Shown here in pieces: positions 22,432 through 34,523 of a DNA stretch of 64,000 bases. The notes under the pieces were generated by a model. That model did no database searches, was not told where the DNA came from, and saw only the letters and a list, made by a program, of their open reading frames with translations. Made by a program: the position numbers and the translations under genes. Position 1 is the first letter of the stretch; each line of letters starts with the position of its first letter. Source of the stretch: Armigeres subalbatus (taxonomy: Eukaryota > Arthropoda > Insecta > Diptera > Culicidae); contig NC_085140.1 of assembly GCF_024139115.2 (NCBI RefSeq), positions 50,865,907-50,929,906 of the forward strand. Direction: 5' to 3'.

Positions 22432-22780
22432 TTGGTATAATAATAATCAGTTATATGAACTGATTATTATTGAACCAATTAAACTAATTACTTGTTTCTT
22501 TATAAAAAAAACAACATCAAAATTTTTCAATGTGCTCTCATCGACAGAAAAAAATATTTTCAAGTTTTTTCTGCTGTAGATTTTGTTATTTTATTCGTTC
22601 AAACGACCAACAGAATTTCAACCTTAGTAAACAAAATAAGTGATTCAACAGCATCAAAACAAGTTATCGATTTGATCTCAAGCCTTTCTCTGAACCAGTT
22701 TATTTAATATAGAAAATATCAGCAAACTGAAATCAAAATAGGTTATCAATCATGGAGATCAAATTTTGAAATTAAATCTT

Positions 22781-23008
22781 GGGTACTTATTCAAAAGGAC
22801 GTATGTGATTTTGTAAACAAAGATTCAAACATCGATTTGTCCGATCTGATGATAACCCTCCCAGGCAAACCGTCACAAAGGACAGATATGGGAAGGCTTC
22901 GGCTAGCTGTTGGTGGTGTTGGTTTGCCTGGGGAGTGTCATCAGATTGGAAAAATCGACGTTTGAATCTTTGTTTACAAAATCATACACGTCCTTTTGGA
23001 AATGTACC
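22781..23008. mobile_element. Palindromic MITE
   Basis: The arms match from AAAAGGACGTATGTGATTTT and TGTAAACAAAGATTCAAAC through CCAGGCAAACC, leaving a short GC-rich loop near 22870-22915 (GGAAGGCTTCGGCTAGC). The outer ends share GGTAC. No coding sequence. Confidence 0.75.
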
Positions 23009-23059
23009 ACCGAAATTATGATCTCAATATTATGTCGTTATCAAAATATGTCATAAGGA

Positions 23060-23540
23060 TGTCAGACTTTGCTCGTGGTAATTCCTCCAAACACTTTTGA
23101 TTTTTTTTTGAAAGAATTTCTAAAAGAATTTCTAAAGAAATTTCTAAAAAGAATTTCCGAAGGAATTTTCGAAATTTTCCTAGAATTCCTTTTTTGAATT
23201 TTCAAAGAAATTTTATGAGAAATTTCCAAAGGAATTTCTGGAGAAATTCGTCGAAGAAATTTCGGAAGAATTCTTGAAGAAATGCCCAAAGAAATTCTTG
23301 GAGAAATTTAAGAATGCGAAGAATTCTTTCAGGAAATTCTTCGAAAATTCCGTTAGAAATCTCTTAGAAAATTCCTGAAACATTGTCCTAGACAATGAGA
23401 GAATGAAATGAGAATTTTATTGGCTATTTTCAATGGTAATTATCTTAGAATGTTGGAAAGTATTCTCGGTGGAAATTCCGAAGGAATTACTGGAGAAATT
23501 TAAGAGAGAATGGAATTCCCGATAGTATCGGAAGGAAAGG
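23060..23540. repeat. Degenerate 12-bp-periodic GGAATTTC array
   Basis: Same type as elsewhere, flanked by an A/G-rich stretch (23520-23640). Minus-strand open frames here (such as 23062-23289) are explained by the repeat. Confidence 0.7.
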
Positions 23541-24900
23541 AATAGCAAAGAAAGAAAAAAATAATAAGAAGTTAAAAGGAAGGTAGAACATAGAAATATA
23601 AAAGAAAGGAAAGGGGAAGAAAAAAGCGAAATTATTTAATACTCAGCCCGAGAGTTGCCCTTTTGTAGTATTGCGACCTATTGTAGTATTTGATCAGCAC
23701 ACCAAGTAGGACACAAAAAACAATCGATACAACCAATCTATCTTCTGTCAATTTATCTGTTCTGGTGTTTGGTACTGCAATTAGAACTTTGAAATGTACA
23801 ATTTACTTTTCAATCCCGAGCAAAGCCGGATACATAAAGCTAGTTTCCGAAATAATTTTCGATTGGACGATCACGGGCTTATTAGAACTATTTTGTCCTG
23901 CTTTGTGCGATTGATAAGATCGGAAATGTTTGATATGGTGGAACGAGAGTAGAACATTTTTAATCCCCACTTATCAAAATAAATTCAAAAAGAATATCTA
24001 TCTTAATTACCAAATATCCAACCCCAAGACAATCGTGAAAAAAAATTCGGAAGCGACGTGAACTTATTTCATGCTTTCAAAATTGTTTGGATTTGGATCT
24101 TGAATTTCTCCGAAAGCTCCTCCAGGAACTCCTCCGGAAGAAAATAACTCTTAGCGACTGTGGGTAACTTAATTGAAAATCAAGTCCTTTTCAGTCATTG
24201 CAGTCTTGTAAAGCATCAGCAAACACAAGTTTAGTTCTTTATTCGGTTTTGGTAACTAATTTCACCTTTTCAAGGATTCCAAAAATGTTGCAATTAGTTT
24301 TAATTTGACAGCTTGTTTTTTAGCCCATTCCTGGTTCAACACACTGAAGCTTGTTTCGTTGTAAGTATGGTAGTGTTATCACTAATAGAGACTCTATTCG
24401 ATGGTAAAAAGGCGCCCACTTCGGCTACAAACAGTAACAAATTTTTAATTTACAAAATCTTTGGGAAATTCTTTGCGAAACTCTTCGGAATTTCTTAGAG
24501 CGAATTACACGACACAGTATTTGCGTATGCGCTCTACGCCTGGTGCGAGGTTTTAGCAACAGGATCACGAACCTCATTAGTATGTAATAAAATGCTGAGT
24601 GTTATCTTTTTTATATTCCTTGTTCTCTTTCTCTGATTTTTATCATAAAGTGACCTGAAATAATACGCACCTTTGATTTAAAACGGACCTTTGGCGTTTT
24701 CAGCCGTGTTTCAGAACTTTGTTCAAGAATGCTTACGAGTTCGAGATACGATCCACATGCCCTGTAGTTGAAACTTTAGGATAAATGCCGAAAATGTCCT
24801 CAACAACCCTTAAAGTCGTTTTGCTTCGCGGTTCGTCTTATATCAAATTTTAAACATTTAGAGAACAATTCACAAAAAAAAAGTTTCGTTGCCAGCCCTG
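23541..24900. other. Unrecognised DNA
   Basis: An A/G-rich tract at 23540-23640, then AT-rich sequence without recognisable coding or repeat structure beyond isolated fragments of the 12-bp array (24100-24135 and 24470-24495). Confidence 0.35.
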
Positions 24901-26990
24901 CGAAAATCATCCACCTATTTTGCTTCGATTTGCCCCTTTGTCCCTGGGCGGCAGGGAATCGTAAGGACGACTTGTGCATGACGTGTGTGCGCGAACACAA
25001 AACATTCGCCAAGCCACCACCACTACCACCACCATCATCATCATCATCCGGTCAGGGCGTGTGTGCATCGCTTTGCGAAATGTCGCCGATGGGATAAAAG
25101 TTTTCACTGCAAAACATGCATTCATCCAACAATACAATGCACAATGCACCCGTCGATCACGACGGCGGCAGCCACAGCAGCGGTGGGATGTCATCGACAA
25201 AGGCCCAGGTAAGGACACGTGTGTGACAGAAATATTTTGTTTAGTCACGTAAATTGTTGCACCCACCGCAGGCAGGCCGTGCACACCTGGAACTGAAAGA
25301 TTGGGAGGATGGTCCTTGCGGCCCTGGTGGGTTTCCTCCTGGATTAATGCCGAGGGTTTGCCAATCAACATTGATGGCGCAACAGGGCGACTGGCTCCGG
25401 GTGTTTTGGTTTCCTCGCGGAAGTTGATCAATTTTTAGTTGCTGATGGTTTCCATTTTTGATAAGTGGTAATATCGGTTTTTAAATATGTGCAGTGCGCT
25501 TGTGGAACTTGCTGATGTAGATTTTGAAGCACAGTGATGAAAAACATTCGTCATCCATTTCCAGCCGACCAAGAATCATTTCGGAACATTTTCTCGATAG
25601 TTTGGAAAAACTGAAGTGGGACCACAAATAAAGCCATTTGATTATTAAGTTAAAAGCTAGTAATGACGTATTGGGGGATTCTCACTCAATACAGAGGTCC
25701 TAATATTTTTCCTTATTTTGATACACCTTTAATCCACCAAGCAATGATAAAAATATCCTTTGATATACATTTCATTCAAGTTAAAGTCAAATTTCATGCC
25801 ATTTTCTACGAAAACCTTTTAAAACATCATTCGAGCTCACAAAACCGATTCGGCAGAAGATCATTTCCATACTCCAGCACATTGAACCCTACTCCTGCTC
25901 GTCGAATTAGATTTCAATCCATCGAAACGGAATACAGAAATCATTGGAAAATTAATAGCTTTTCCAGAGCACCGCACTCCACCATATAGGTATTCCATTT
26001 TCGTTGCCAGGGGGGCCAAATGGAATCCCCCCAGAGTGGGAAGCCATATCCACATGAGTGTCATGATGGCAGTCGATATGCAGATTTTACATCCCCAATC
26101 CCGATAATCCGGCAAGCTCGAATATCCTGCGGCAACTAAATCATTCGATGATGCTGCTGCTACGTCCCATTCGTTAACTTGTTCGAGTGCTATTTCGACC
26201 CCGGTGGGGGAGTGCCTGTGTGCATTTCCAAATATTATGAATTCTTTATTACCACTTGGCCCCGCGAGTGTAACTGACGTTCGTTGTTGGTTTACTCCCT
26301 CGGCTGATTGCTGCGGCAGATCGACCATTCTGTTGGGATTTCTTACAATTCAATTCGATTGGATAAACTTCCCACGGTATTATAAAGGGCACAAGGGGGA
26401 ACATTACTTTAAGTATGAACAAGTGGAAGCTTTACAAACAAGAAGCATTATTAAGCTACCCTAAAGGAACCTACAAAATTTGGAAAGGGAAAACTACACC
26501 CTCTCTGATAACGCCAATGGCAACGAACACGCATCCAGAGTTGGAGATGGAAATTTTCGATATAGATCCCCTCTTTTGCCTGCCACACGAACTGCGATAA
26601 TTGGTTACACATTTTATTGATTGTATCCTCCACCATCATCCGTACCTTGCCACCCACCAGGACGCGCGAAATGCCACACAAATATTATGGGTGTGAGTGT
26701 GAGTGTGTGTGTATGTGCGTGCGTGCGTATTTCCAATGTGTTATTTGACGTTACCGGCGGCGTCAGTCGGTTCGAAATTTATCGCATCGCATATTCAAGC
26801 TGCCGTCGACCCGCGTTTGCACCTTACCTGCTACTGACCCGTGTGGCCTCGACTCCAGCACAAACGATTCCGGTTAGAGAGCGACCGGTTGCAAAATTTA
26901 TGGCCGATGTGTATTTTTTCGGTCCAAAGGGTTTTTCCGAGGCCTTATGCAGTTCCGCGTGCGCACCTCCGATCCGATGCAGGGCGGATT
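24901..26990. other. Higher-complexity, GC-richer unrecognised DNA
   Basis: This block looks less repetitive than its surroundings. It has a CCA/TCA microsatellite (25014-25050) and a GT/GCGT tract (26689-26730). Open frames up to 174 codons (24907-25431, minus) include runs of Met/Val from the microsatellite, and none has a motif I know. It could include host regulatory or untranslated sequence, but nothing proves it. Confidence 0.3.
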
Positions 26991-27962
26991 TATAGCTTTT
27001 TAGCACTTTGACAGATATTAATTAGTTTCGTACTAATGATGGGGGGCGGGGGAGGATGTACCGGTGCAAGAAGGTTCTAATCGGAATTACACGCTGTGAT
27101 GCCTCTGGCGATCAATAGAGTGAGCAATCGATGTGATAATGAAATTCATTAAATTAGATCGTAACGTGAATTTTGTACAGGTTTCGAACAGATTTATGAT
27201 GAGTTTTACTGCAGATTTTCGAAAACAAACTATTGATTAATGCGCAAATACCTGGAAATCTGATGAAACTTTTCAACAGATCAACGATTGATCATATGTA
27301 TGATGACGACAATACCTGTAAAGAAGAAAAAATGGAGTCTTAATACAATGTAATTAGTTCCGAGGTTTGAAGAGTATATGAATGAAAAAGAAAAGTATCG
27401 TACTGCAGTGTTTCACATACACCGCAGACTTCGCATTAAAAAGTTCACGAAGGAGAATAGTGTAAAGAGCACTTATTCCGTGTAGTGTTAAACCTAAAAA
27501 ATAATCAAAATCACATTATAATGAAGGCTAAAAAAAATCTTTGAGGAAGGATCCAGATAAAATGATTCTATGTATAAGAGCATGAGCTTCAGCGAGTGAT
27601 TCAATGTTAGTGACAGCATTTTACAATTTGGTAATTGTCCGTCTATGTAAATATTATTGTAAAAGGAAAGTACCACGGTTCTGCGTGAAATTTAGGTAGT
27701 ACGGCTATTGGAATTGATTAAAAGCTTTCTGCTAATGTCGATCCTTGACTTTTTTGCTTTTCTCGTACACCAAGATGAAACGGAAAGAATACGATGTCAT
27801 ATTTACTCCTAAAACGTATTTTTCATAGGAGACCCGGATGGGGTGACTTTCAAAATCAATCAACTTAGCTCGACGAATGCAGGACTTAGGGAATGTATTG
27901 TCATTGAATTTCAAACAACGACATTGTTCACAAAGTTTCAATACCCCAAAATATGACCCCAA
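26991..27962. other. Unrecognised AT-rich DNA
   Basis: No coding, RNA or repeat feature recognised. Confidence 0.35.
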
Positions 27963-28161
27963 ACGCAAAAAAAAAGCGTTCATGAATTCGTGAACTAACG
28001 AGTTCACGGTGTATTTTTTCGTGAACAACAGTCAAGGATTCGGGAATACAGTCACGTTTTCTGGAACGTTCTGGAAAACGTGACTGGTGTTCCCGGATTC
28101 ATGAATTAAATCACGGTGTATTTTTGCTGGTTCACGAATTCGGGAACGCATTTTTTTGCGT
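27963..28161. mobile_element. Palindromic MITE
   Basis: The ends are ACGCAAAAAAA...GCGTTC and its complement. The arms share GAATTCGTGAAC and TTCACGGTGTATTTTT-like blocks. The core CAGTCACGTTTTC pairs exactly with 28074-28086 around a 12-nt loop. No coding sequence. Confidence 0.75.
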
Positions 28162-28567
28162 GCATGCTAAATTTGAGCTCATTCGGGCATGATTTAGGGG
28201 TGCCTAAAATTCATCAAAGTTTTGAAATTTTTACCCATGAAAATTTTGCCAATTTTTGTTTTTGATGCTAAATATCCAAATGCATGAAACGTCGAAATCT
28301 GATGTTATTTAAAAAAAAAACTTAAAAAATGGATTTTTCTCTTAGAACATTTTTACGTTTTTTTCAGACGATGAAATTTTTTTTCATCGAATTTTAACTC
28401 CGAACGATACGCAAACGTTTTCGTAGCTAAAAATATTTTAGGAGTGTTCAAAATTAATAAAAATAAAACCTTTTTCCATTCTAGGTTTTCCCAATACCAA
28501 TATTTATTTGAACTTTAGAAGTGAAAGCGTTACCATAAAAATTGGAGAGATCTACAGAAAAATAGGC

Positions 28568-30180
28568 TGCTAATGTCGACGTCGACGACTTAAGTTGAGA
28601 AGAGGCAATACTGTTCTGATTCGATGGAAGATTTATTCGGCATCTGCAAGAAGTGTAAACCAAAGAACAAGTTTGAAAAGCAAGCAATGCACTACTTGCA
28701 AGAACAGCGACAGCGGACCAACAATCAAGAAACGAATACACGTGGACCCACAGATACTATTTCATTCGGTGACTTTCAGGAGGCAGATGGGAATCATGTA
28801 CACACGAATGAACCGTACCTTACAGCAACTATCTCGACCAGCGATTGTCTCTGGTGAAAGCATTCGAAAATTATTAACTGTTCCACCAATCCAAAATTCA
28901 ACAGGGATAGAACAAGCCACAGCGGTACATAATGTGATTGTCGATTGGGATCTTGAAGACAAGTATGTTTTGTGTTAATTTCTTTATTTAAGAATTTTAG
29001 TAATAATTCATATATTTTCCTCTTCAAGAATTATGTTCACATCATTCGACACAACTGCATCAATCAACGGACGAAAAAAGGAGCGTGTATACATATAGAC
29101 ACAATTTTTAAGGCATTCAAAGTCCTAGAATTCGAAAATTCACAATTGAATATCGAAATTTTCAAGCGATTTCAGACGGAATGGCACCGCCTAAAAAGAG
29201 TTCGTATCACTCAGGTATGAACGATACATTCGTTAAATCATCAATAACAGAAAACGAGAGAAGTTCCTTATTAGAGTTTTTTGGATGCCAACTTAAAGAG
29301 CAACATCACCGCGAAGATTATCGGGACGTTATCCAATTTGCCATAATATGTTTGGTAGAAAACTTGATGGAAAATTGCAAATTAGAGCTCCTGGTGCTTT
29401 CCATAATGCAAGGATGGCAAAAAATGTTTACTCTTTAAAAATGTTCATTTATAGGCACACGTATAATATACCCAACAACACTAGAGATCGATTAGCACGA
29501 TTTAATGTCTTAAATGTGAAAATTTATTTGAAAAAACTGGTTTCTTAGCTCATGTGCTGCAATGTCGGCAAATAATCACCTCAATTTATTAAAACTATTG
29601 AAAAATTGTAAGGCTTACGATGAGGAAGTTGCTAAATCAGTGTACAAAGGCTTTTCAACCCATTTACAGTATTTGGATAACACCCTCATCGGAATGTGCC
29701 TTTTTGATGAGAACTTAGATCCAGCGGACAAACAAAAAGTGATCCAAGACATTCGTGCACGATGTTAATATTTTTAACTTAAATATATTCAGACTATGAG
29801 TTTCTAATTATATTATCATTTACAGAGGCACAAGAAATTGATTCTGCAAAATCTATAGTATGAAATTTCAACGATCGTATTGCACTATTTTGTGCAAGGT
29901 AGCCACCATATTTAAAACTTGTTCAAAGCTTTAGAAATTCCGGAGTCTATACTTGACATCGATGTTACGCATTGGAATATTTCGGAGGAGTAACAAATTG
30001 ACAAGAAGCGAGTTCGAAGTCTGGAAGTAGTGAATGACAATGCCGAACGAGGTATAGCATTGATAAAAGATTATAATTCCAAACTCTCAGTAGATGAGGA
30101 TCAAAAACAGTGTATTCTACAATTAGTTGAGGAACATCGAAAAATGTACCAAAGTTCGAAAAAATCCGAGCTCATTTAGA
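28568..30180 (+). pseudogene. Decayed gene of an uncharacterised arthropod transposon-like protein family
   Basis: In order: VHNVIVDWDLEDK, MFTSFDTTASINGRKK, IEIFKRFQTEW, HREDYRDVIQFAIICL, RAPGAFHNARMAKNVYSLK, then HLNLLKLLKNCK, THLQYLDNTLIGMCLFDENL, and VVNDNAERGIALIKDYN. I recall the same motif order (FDTT-x-SN/ING, FKRF-x-x-W, DDYRE, PGA-x-H-x-AR, VVND-x-AERG) in large families of uncharacterised proteins in aphids, Hydra and mosquitoes that behave like transposon genes. A GT-AG intron at about 28967-29030 joins LEDK to IMFTSFD in frame. Frame shifts occur near 29175, 29345 and 29545, stops near 29990, and the segment between GRKK and IFKRF looks shortened. Not functional. Confidence 0.6.
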
Positions 30181-30534
30181 AGAACCATGTAATTTATTGA
30201 ATAGAACAGCATGTCAATATAACAACTCCTTTTTTTGCATTACTCACGTAGTTTTTGAATTGCTTTTCAAACTTTTTGCTTATTTATTTTACAAATCAGG
30301 ATTATCTATTTCACTTAAGATCAATACACAAAGGTTTTTTTTACATCGATATTTTTCAATGAAAATCAAGACCGCGTAAAAATAATCTGCGTTGTTTAAA
30401 ACAACCGACGTGAAAAATCGGGGGAAGGGTCGAATTCGAAACCAATTCAGCCGAATGCAACTAGGCCGAACAAACCATTGGTCATTTGGCCGAAAGGGTC
30501 GTTTGGCCGGAAGGTTCATAAGGCCAGGGAGCTA

Positions 30535-31095
30535 GTTATCTGTCTAAGAATAACATTACGGATTGCCTGTTCCAGTGGTAAAAGCCCACCATACAGGTAA
30601 CCCCTAATTCTCGGTATGATGCGGCCTTATACTTACCAGTCCTACCAATGAATGGTTAGGAGGGGTCTAATGAGAACCTAACCGCAAACGGAGCTTGTAA
30701 AGCACCAGGGCCCCCTTCACAGTGTTTAGCCGTCGTTGCGCTAACCGGAGCTATGGCGTTGACTTTTTGCTTCTCCGTGATAATCGCCTACCCTTATCCA
30801 ATCTCAACTTAAGGTTAAATAAGGGTTAAATGAGTATGTGTTTTACTTAGTTTTTCAACAAATTGTCCCCTATATGGATTCGCATTATGCGTTTTTCACA
30901 ATGTACTCTGTGTTTTGGTCTTTGACGTTCGTACATTTTTACGTCCTCAGTGTTTTTGTGACACCTCTCTTTAGAACCCTAGCTTAATGCGTCTGAGCCT
31001 ACATAATTGGCTTTCCGTCAGGTAAATGATGAGAAAGGCCAGGGAAGACGATGGCACAAATCTCCCAAATTGAGGGGAACGTGCCTCCTGAGCCA
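30535..31095. other. Non-repetitive block inside the minisatellite
   Basis: Contains GC-moderate sequence such as GGTATGATGCGGCCTTATAC and CACCAGGGCCCCCTTCACAG. It looks like an interspersed insertion because minisatellite resumes after it, but I see no coding motif, inverted ends or duplication. Confidence 0.4.
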
Positions 31096-31298
31096 ACGTT
31101 CTGATGCCTGATTTGCCGAAAGGGTCGTTTGGCCGAAAGGGTCATTTAGCCGAAAGGGTAATTTGGCCGAAGAGGTCATTTGGTCGAAATGGTCGTTTGA
31201 CCGAAGGGGTCGTTTGGCAGAATGGGTCATTTGACCGAGAGGGTCATCTAACCGAAAGGGTCATTTAGCCGAAAGGGTCGTTTGGCTGAAAGGGTAGT

Positions 31299-31397
31299 AC
31301 CCAAGCAACATTTTAAGTTTTATAACGCTCTTGAGGACCATAATTTACTCTTCAAGAGTGTAATAAAACGAGCACAAAACCAAAATGTTACTAGGGT
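31299..31397. mobile_element. Short MITE with imperfect inverted arms
   Basis: Starts ACCCAAGCAACATTTTAAGT and ends with a loose complement (ACATTTTGGTTTTGTGCTCG... in reverse). The central part pairs CTCTTGAGGA with TCTTCAAGAG. It interrupts the 17-bp minisatellite. A similar start (CCCAAGTAACATTCATACAG) occurs at 58547. Confidence 0.55.
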
Positions 31398-31460
31398 GTG
31401 GACGAATGGGTCATTTGGCCGAATAGGACGTTTGGTCGAACAGGTCATTTAGCCGAATAG

Positions 31461-32310
31461 TTTATTGAAAAGTGAGAAGTGATAAATGAGGAGTGTAAAA
31501 AGTGAGAAGCGCAAAGTGAGTAGTGAGACGTTTCACTACTAAATTCGCGATTCTCACTTTTCACAGCGAGAAATGAGAAATGAGGAGACTGAGAAGACTC
31601 ACTTCCCAAATGACCCTTTAGGCCAAATGACCCTTTCGGCCAAACGACCCTTTCGGAAAAAAATTGGGCTTTCGGCCAAATGATCCTTCACCAAAATGTT
31701 ATTCAAAAAGCCGATAAAAAAATCCGGTAAAAAAAGCTCCGCGATGAGATGAATCGTGTTTCTACATCATTGTTTTCGCCATAAGAAATTATTTCGAAGT
31801 CTCAAAACAGTCGATTTTTTTTCAAAAAAAAAAATCTCAAAGTTTCATGCGTTTTGAGTCCTTTGGCATAAAAAAAATCCCTCCTTGTGAAAAAAAATAA
31901 AGTTTTGATTAATTTTGAGCAACCCTAAATCATGTCCGATTTAGCGCAAATTTAACATAGGGAGATATTTTTGGCTACGAAAACGTTTGTGCACTGTCCG
32001 GTGTTACAAGTCGATGAAAAAATTTTCATCATCTGAAAAAAATTCTAATTCTCAAAAATTGTTTTTCTCAATTCTCGATTCTTATGAGATGTGAGAAATA
32101 AAAATTAAGAAGTGAAACATCTCTTTTCTCACTCTCCACTACGCATTTTACACTTTTTACAATGATAAGTGAGAAATAATGAATAAGAAGTGAATAACAA
32201 GGAGTGTGAAGTTAGAGGTTAGACGTTTCAATCCTCAGTTGTAGTATTTCTTCTCTTTGTGAAAAGCATTAAGTGAAAAGTAAGAAATAAGAAGCTAAAG
32301 AAAGATTCAA
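31461..32310. repeat. GTGAGAA-type simple repeats
   Basis: Variants of AGTGAGAAGTGA and its complement fill 31465-31610 and 32070-32310, in both orientations. The middle (31700-31910) is A/T-rich. Confidence 0.7.
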
Positions 32311-32600
32311 TAATAAATTACTTTGGTGTTTCTATGTGTTTTACTTAAATGCACTTGGGTCACCTTTTGCCCTTTTTTTTTAATTTTACACAACTATTTT
32401 TACGTGAATTTTGAGATATACACGGATTTTTCCCAGATTATTGTTATAAGATTCTTTATTATAGTATTTTTTTTTATGTACAGAAAGTTCATCCCTTATT
32501 TTTCCCAGAGATTTTTCACTCGGTTTATCAAAATCGTCAAGTGCGTCAACTGCGAAAACCCGATTTTCGTTGAAGTCGTTTTTACACGTATTTTGGGATA

Positions 32601-33511
32601 ATTAGAGATAGCATATTGTCTGGGATCGTAGCAATCATTGCCCGCTGATAGACGTGTTTTTCGTGACAGCAAGTTTTTCCATTGGCAAACCGGTAAATCG
32701 TGTAAAAGCCAAAATTTAGTTGACGCTGAGAACCGCTGCGTACCAAGATCAAGCCTCCCGGGCGCCCATTGAATAAATCAGGAACTGGGGGAGCCACGTT
32801 TTTCTAAATGACCGTTATCGTAGGAGGGGATGGATGAAGCATGAAGGATTGCGGACGTCGAACGTCCGAAGCAGAACCAAGTTGTTTAACCGAGAGGAGG
32901 GAACCGTTTGCAAAGTATCTGGGCCAAAACCTCAGAATTCTTGATCCTGTGATGACTGATCGGTTCCTACTGGATATCCGCTGCTGATCATTGGACATTT
33001 CATATCATTTGCCGTAGCTGCCGTGCCATGATGAATATTGGAGCCAATTTATGATGGACTCAAGAATGGACGAATTAATTTGGTGAGCACGTTCCAATTA
33101 TATTATGTTGTATTTCATTGATGATGCCCCATACATAAAAACTAAATACGCACAGGGCATCGTTTGCTGCTATTGCCGCGGATATTGTGGGAGTCCCAGA
33201 TATCCGGTTCAAGCTTTAGTGGGCAACGGTGGCTCTTCTCGACCTTCTACTCCCTGAGTAGTTACTACGAATAAGGGCTGTACCTGTTATGAAGAACTAG
33301 TGCATCCCATTCCCTACACTTTCTGAAGAAATCTTTCTTCAGAAGTGAATCCTTTTTGTAGTGCTACTCCTCGTAACAAAAAAGGCACCATTACGGATCA
33401 TGAGATTTGATCAAATTATTCGTAGTACTACTTAACCAACGCCCCCAGATGGGTGAGGGATAGAGGATGAAGCACACACAGCACACATTAGAGATAGCAT
33501 ATTGTCTGGGA
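32601..33511. mobile_element. 860-bp block between identical 25-bp direct repeats
   Basis: The 25 bp starting ATTAGAGATAGCATATTG is present exactly at 32601-32625 and 33487-33511. A duplication this long could be the target duplication of a retroposed sequence or the footprint of a recombination. The enclosed DNA ends on the plus strand in an AC-rich stretch (AAGCACACACAGCACAC). On the minus strand, 32582-32998 is open except for one stop; the peptide includes RILRFWPRYFANGSL and NFGFYTIYRFANGKTCC and is unknown to me. Confidence 0.45.
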
Positions 33512-33667
33512 ACTATAAAAGTAGGTGTACTCATTAAGCATATGCGGTATTTCGAAAAATTTCGTTTCAGGTGGTTCGAAAAAATTCCGCGGAATTTCGC
33601 GGAATTTGAGCATGGCGAAATCTGATTTCTTGATTTCGTTTCGTTTCGTTAATTTGCATAAATTTCG

Positions 33668-33697
33668 CGTTGCGTTGCGTTGCGTTGCGTTGCGTTG
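33668..33697. repeat. (GCGTT)n microsatellite
   Basis: Five tandem GCGTT units near the left end of the hAT-type element. Confidence 0.9.
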
Positions 33698-34523
33698 TAA
33701 CGGAGTATTTCGTAGATTGCATACTGATAGTTGTCATGTATATTCTTTACCTTTCTTACCCAATTGCTTATGGATTTCCATTTGGGATTCAATGGAAATC
33801 AATTGGGGTCCAAAATGATAAAACATGAAAGCTATCATTGCCGGCCACGCCCATCTTCTCCGTTACTAGGAAAGGGAAGGAAATGATGATATGACATCTA
33901 CTTAACGAGAGGCCAGCGACTCACCGACGCCCTCATAGATGTCAAGGAATTGGATGGTGGGTAGGGTATGTGGTTTAGGAGTATCATTATAAGCAAATGA
34001 TAGAAAAATTTGTGGAAATACGTTGGGAGTGACTTTGCTAAGAAATTTATGTCACTCCATTATCCTTGCCGATGATTTTCCTCGGATGGGGCGAAGGTAT
34101 TAGCCTTGCCCTGGCTAATAGCCTAGGTTTAAGCGCCTTTGCTCGCTCTCTGAAGCGAAAAAAGAGCAAAAAGAAATTAAATTCCCCTTCCCCCCTGATA
34201 TGATAATGATTAAAGTAGTCCTGTATAAAATATCGTTTTCAAAACTTTTTAGGCCAATAGAGCATTTCAGACATGACATACGAATCAAGTATATAAATAG
34301 CATTTGAAATCGCGGGACACAACTCGGTATACATATAGAGGAATACAAAATAATTGGATGCATTTTATCGGAAAAGTATTTGGTAAAAAAACCATTTACC
34401 AATCCATCAAACCATCGTTCCTTACTTACCAAAGACTAAAAATCCAAAATCCATAAAATAAGCACAAATCATCTACTAACCAAAGCTTCTTTGGTAGTTG
34501 CGCTCATTTTTGTCGTGAATTTT

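Larger units (their letters stand above)
30420..31690. repeat. 17-bp GGCCGAAAG minisatellite in several blocks
   Basis: Blocks at 30430-30530, 31095-31295 and 31400-31460 repeat variants of TCATTTGGCCGAAAGGG in one orientation; 31610-31690 repeats the complement. The unit is 17 bp, so peptides read through it cycle every 17 residues and are meaningless. Between the first two blocks lies about 560 bp of non-minisatellite DNA (30535-31095). Confidence 0.85.
28362..32045. mobile_element. Candidate decayed DNA transposon bounded by ~100-bp inverted repeats
   Basis: The segment 28362-28480 (CAGACGATGAAA, TTTTTTCATCGA, AAACGTTTTCGTAGCTAAAAAT) is matched in inverted orientation at about 31913-32045 with perhaps 80% identity. 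Between them lie the transposon-like pseudogene and repeat-filled DNA. An additional partial copy of the outer motif (CATGATTTAGGGGTGC) at 28190 complicates the left limit. No target duplication was found, so the boundaries are tentative. Confidence 0.4.

Noticed and set aside
24907..25431. 174-codon minus-strand open frame
   Set aside because: No motif, contains Met/Val runs from a microsatellite, and overlaps equally plausible frames on the other strand.
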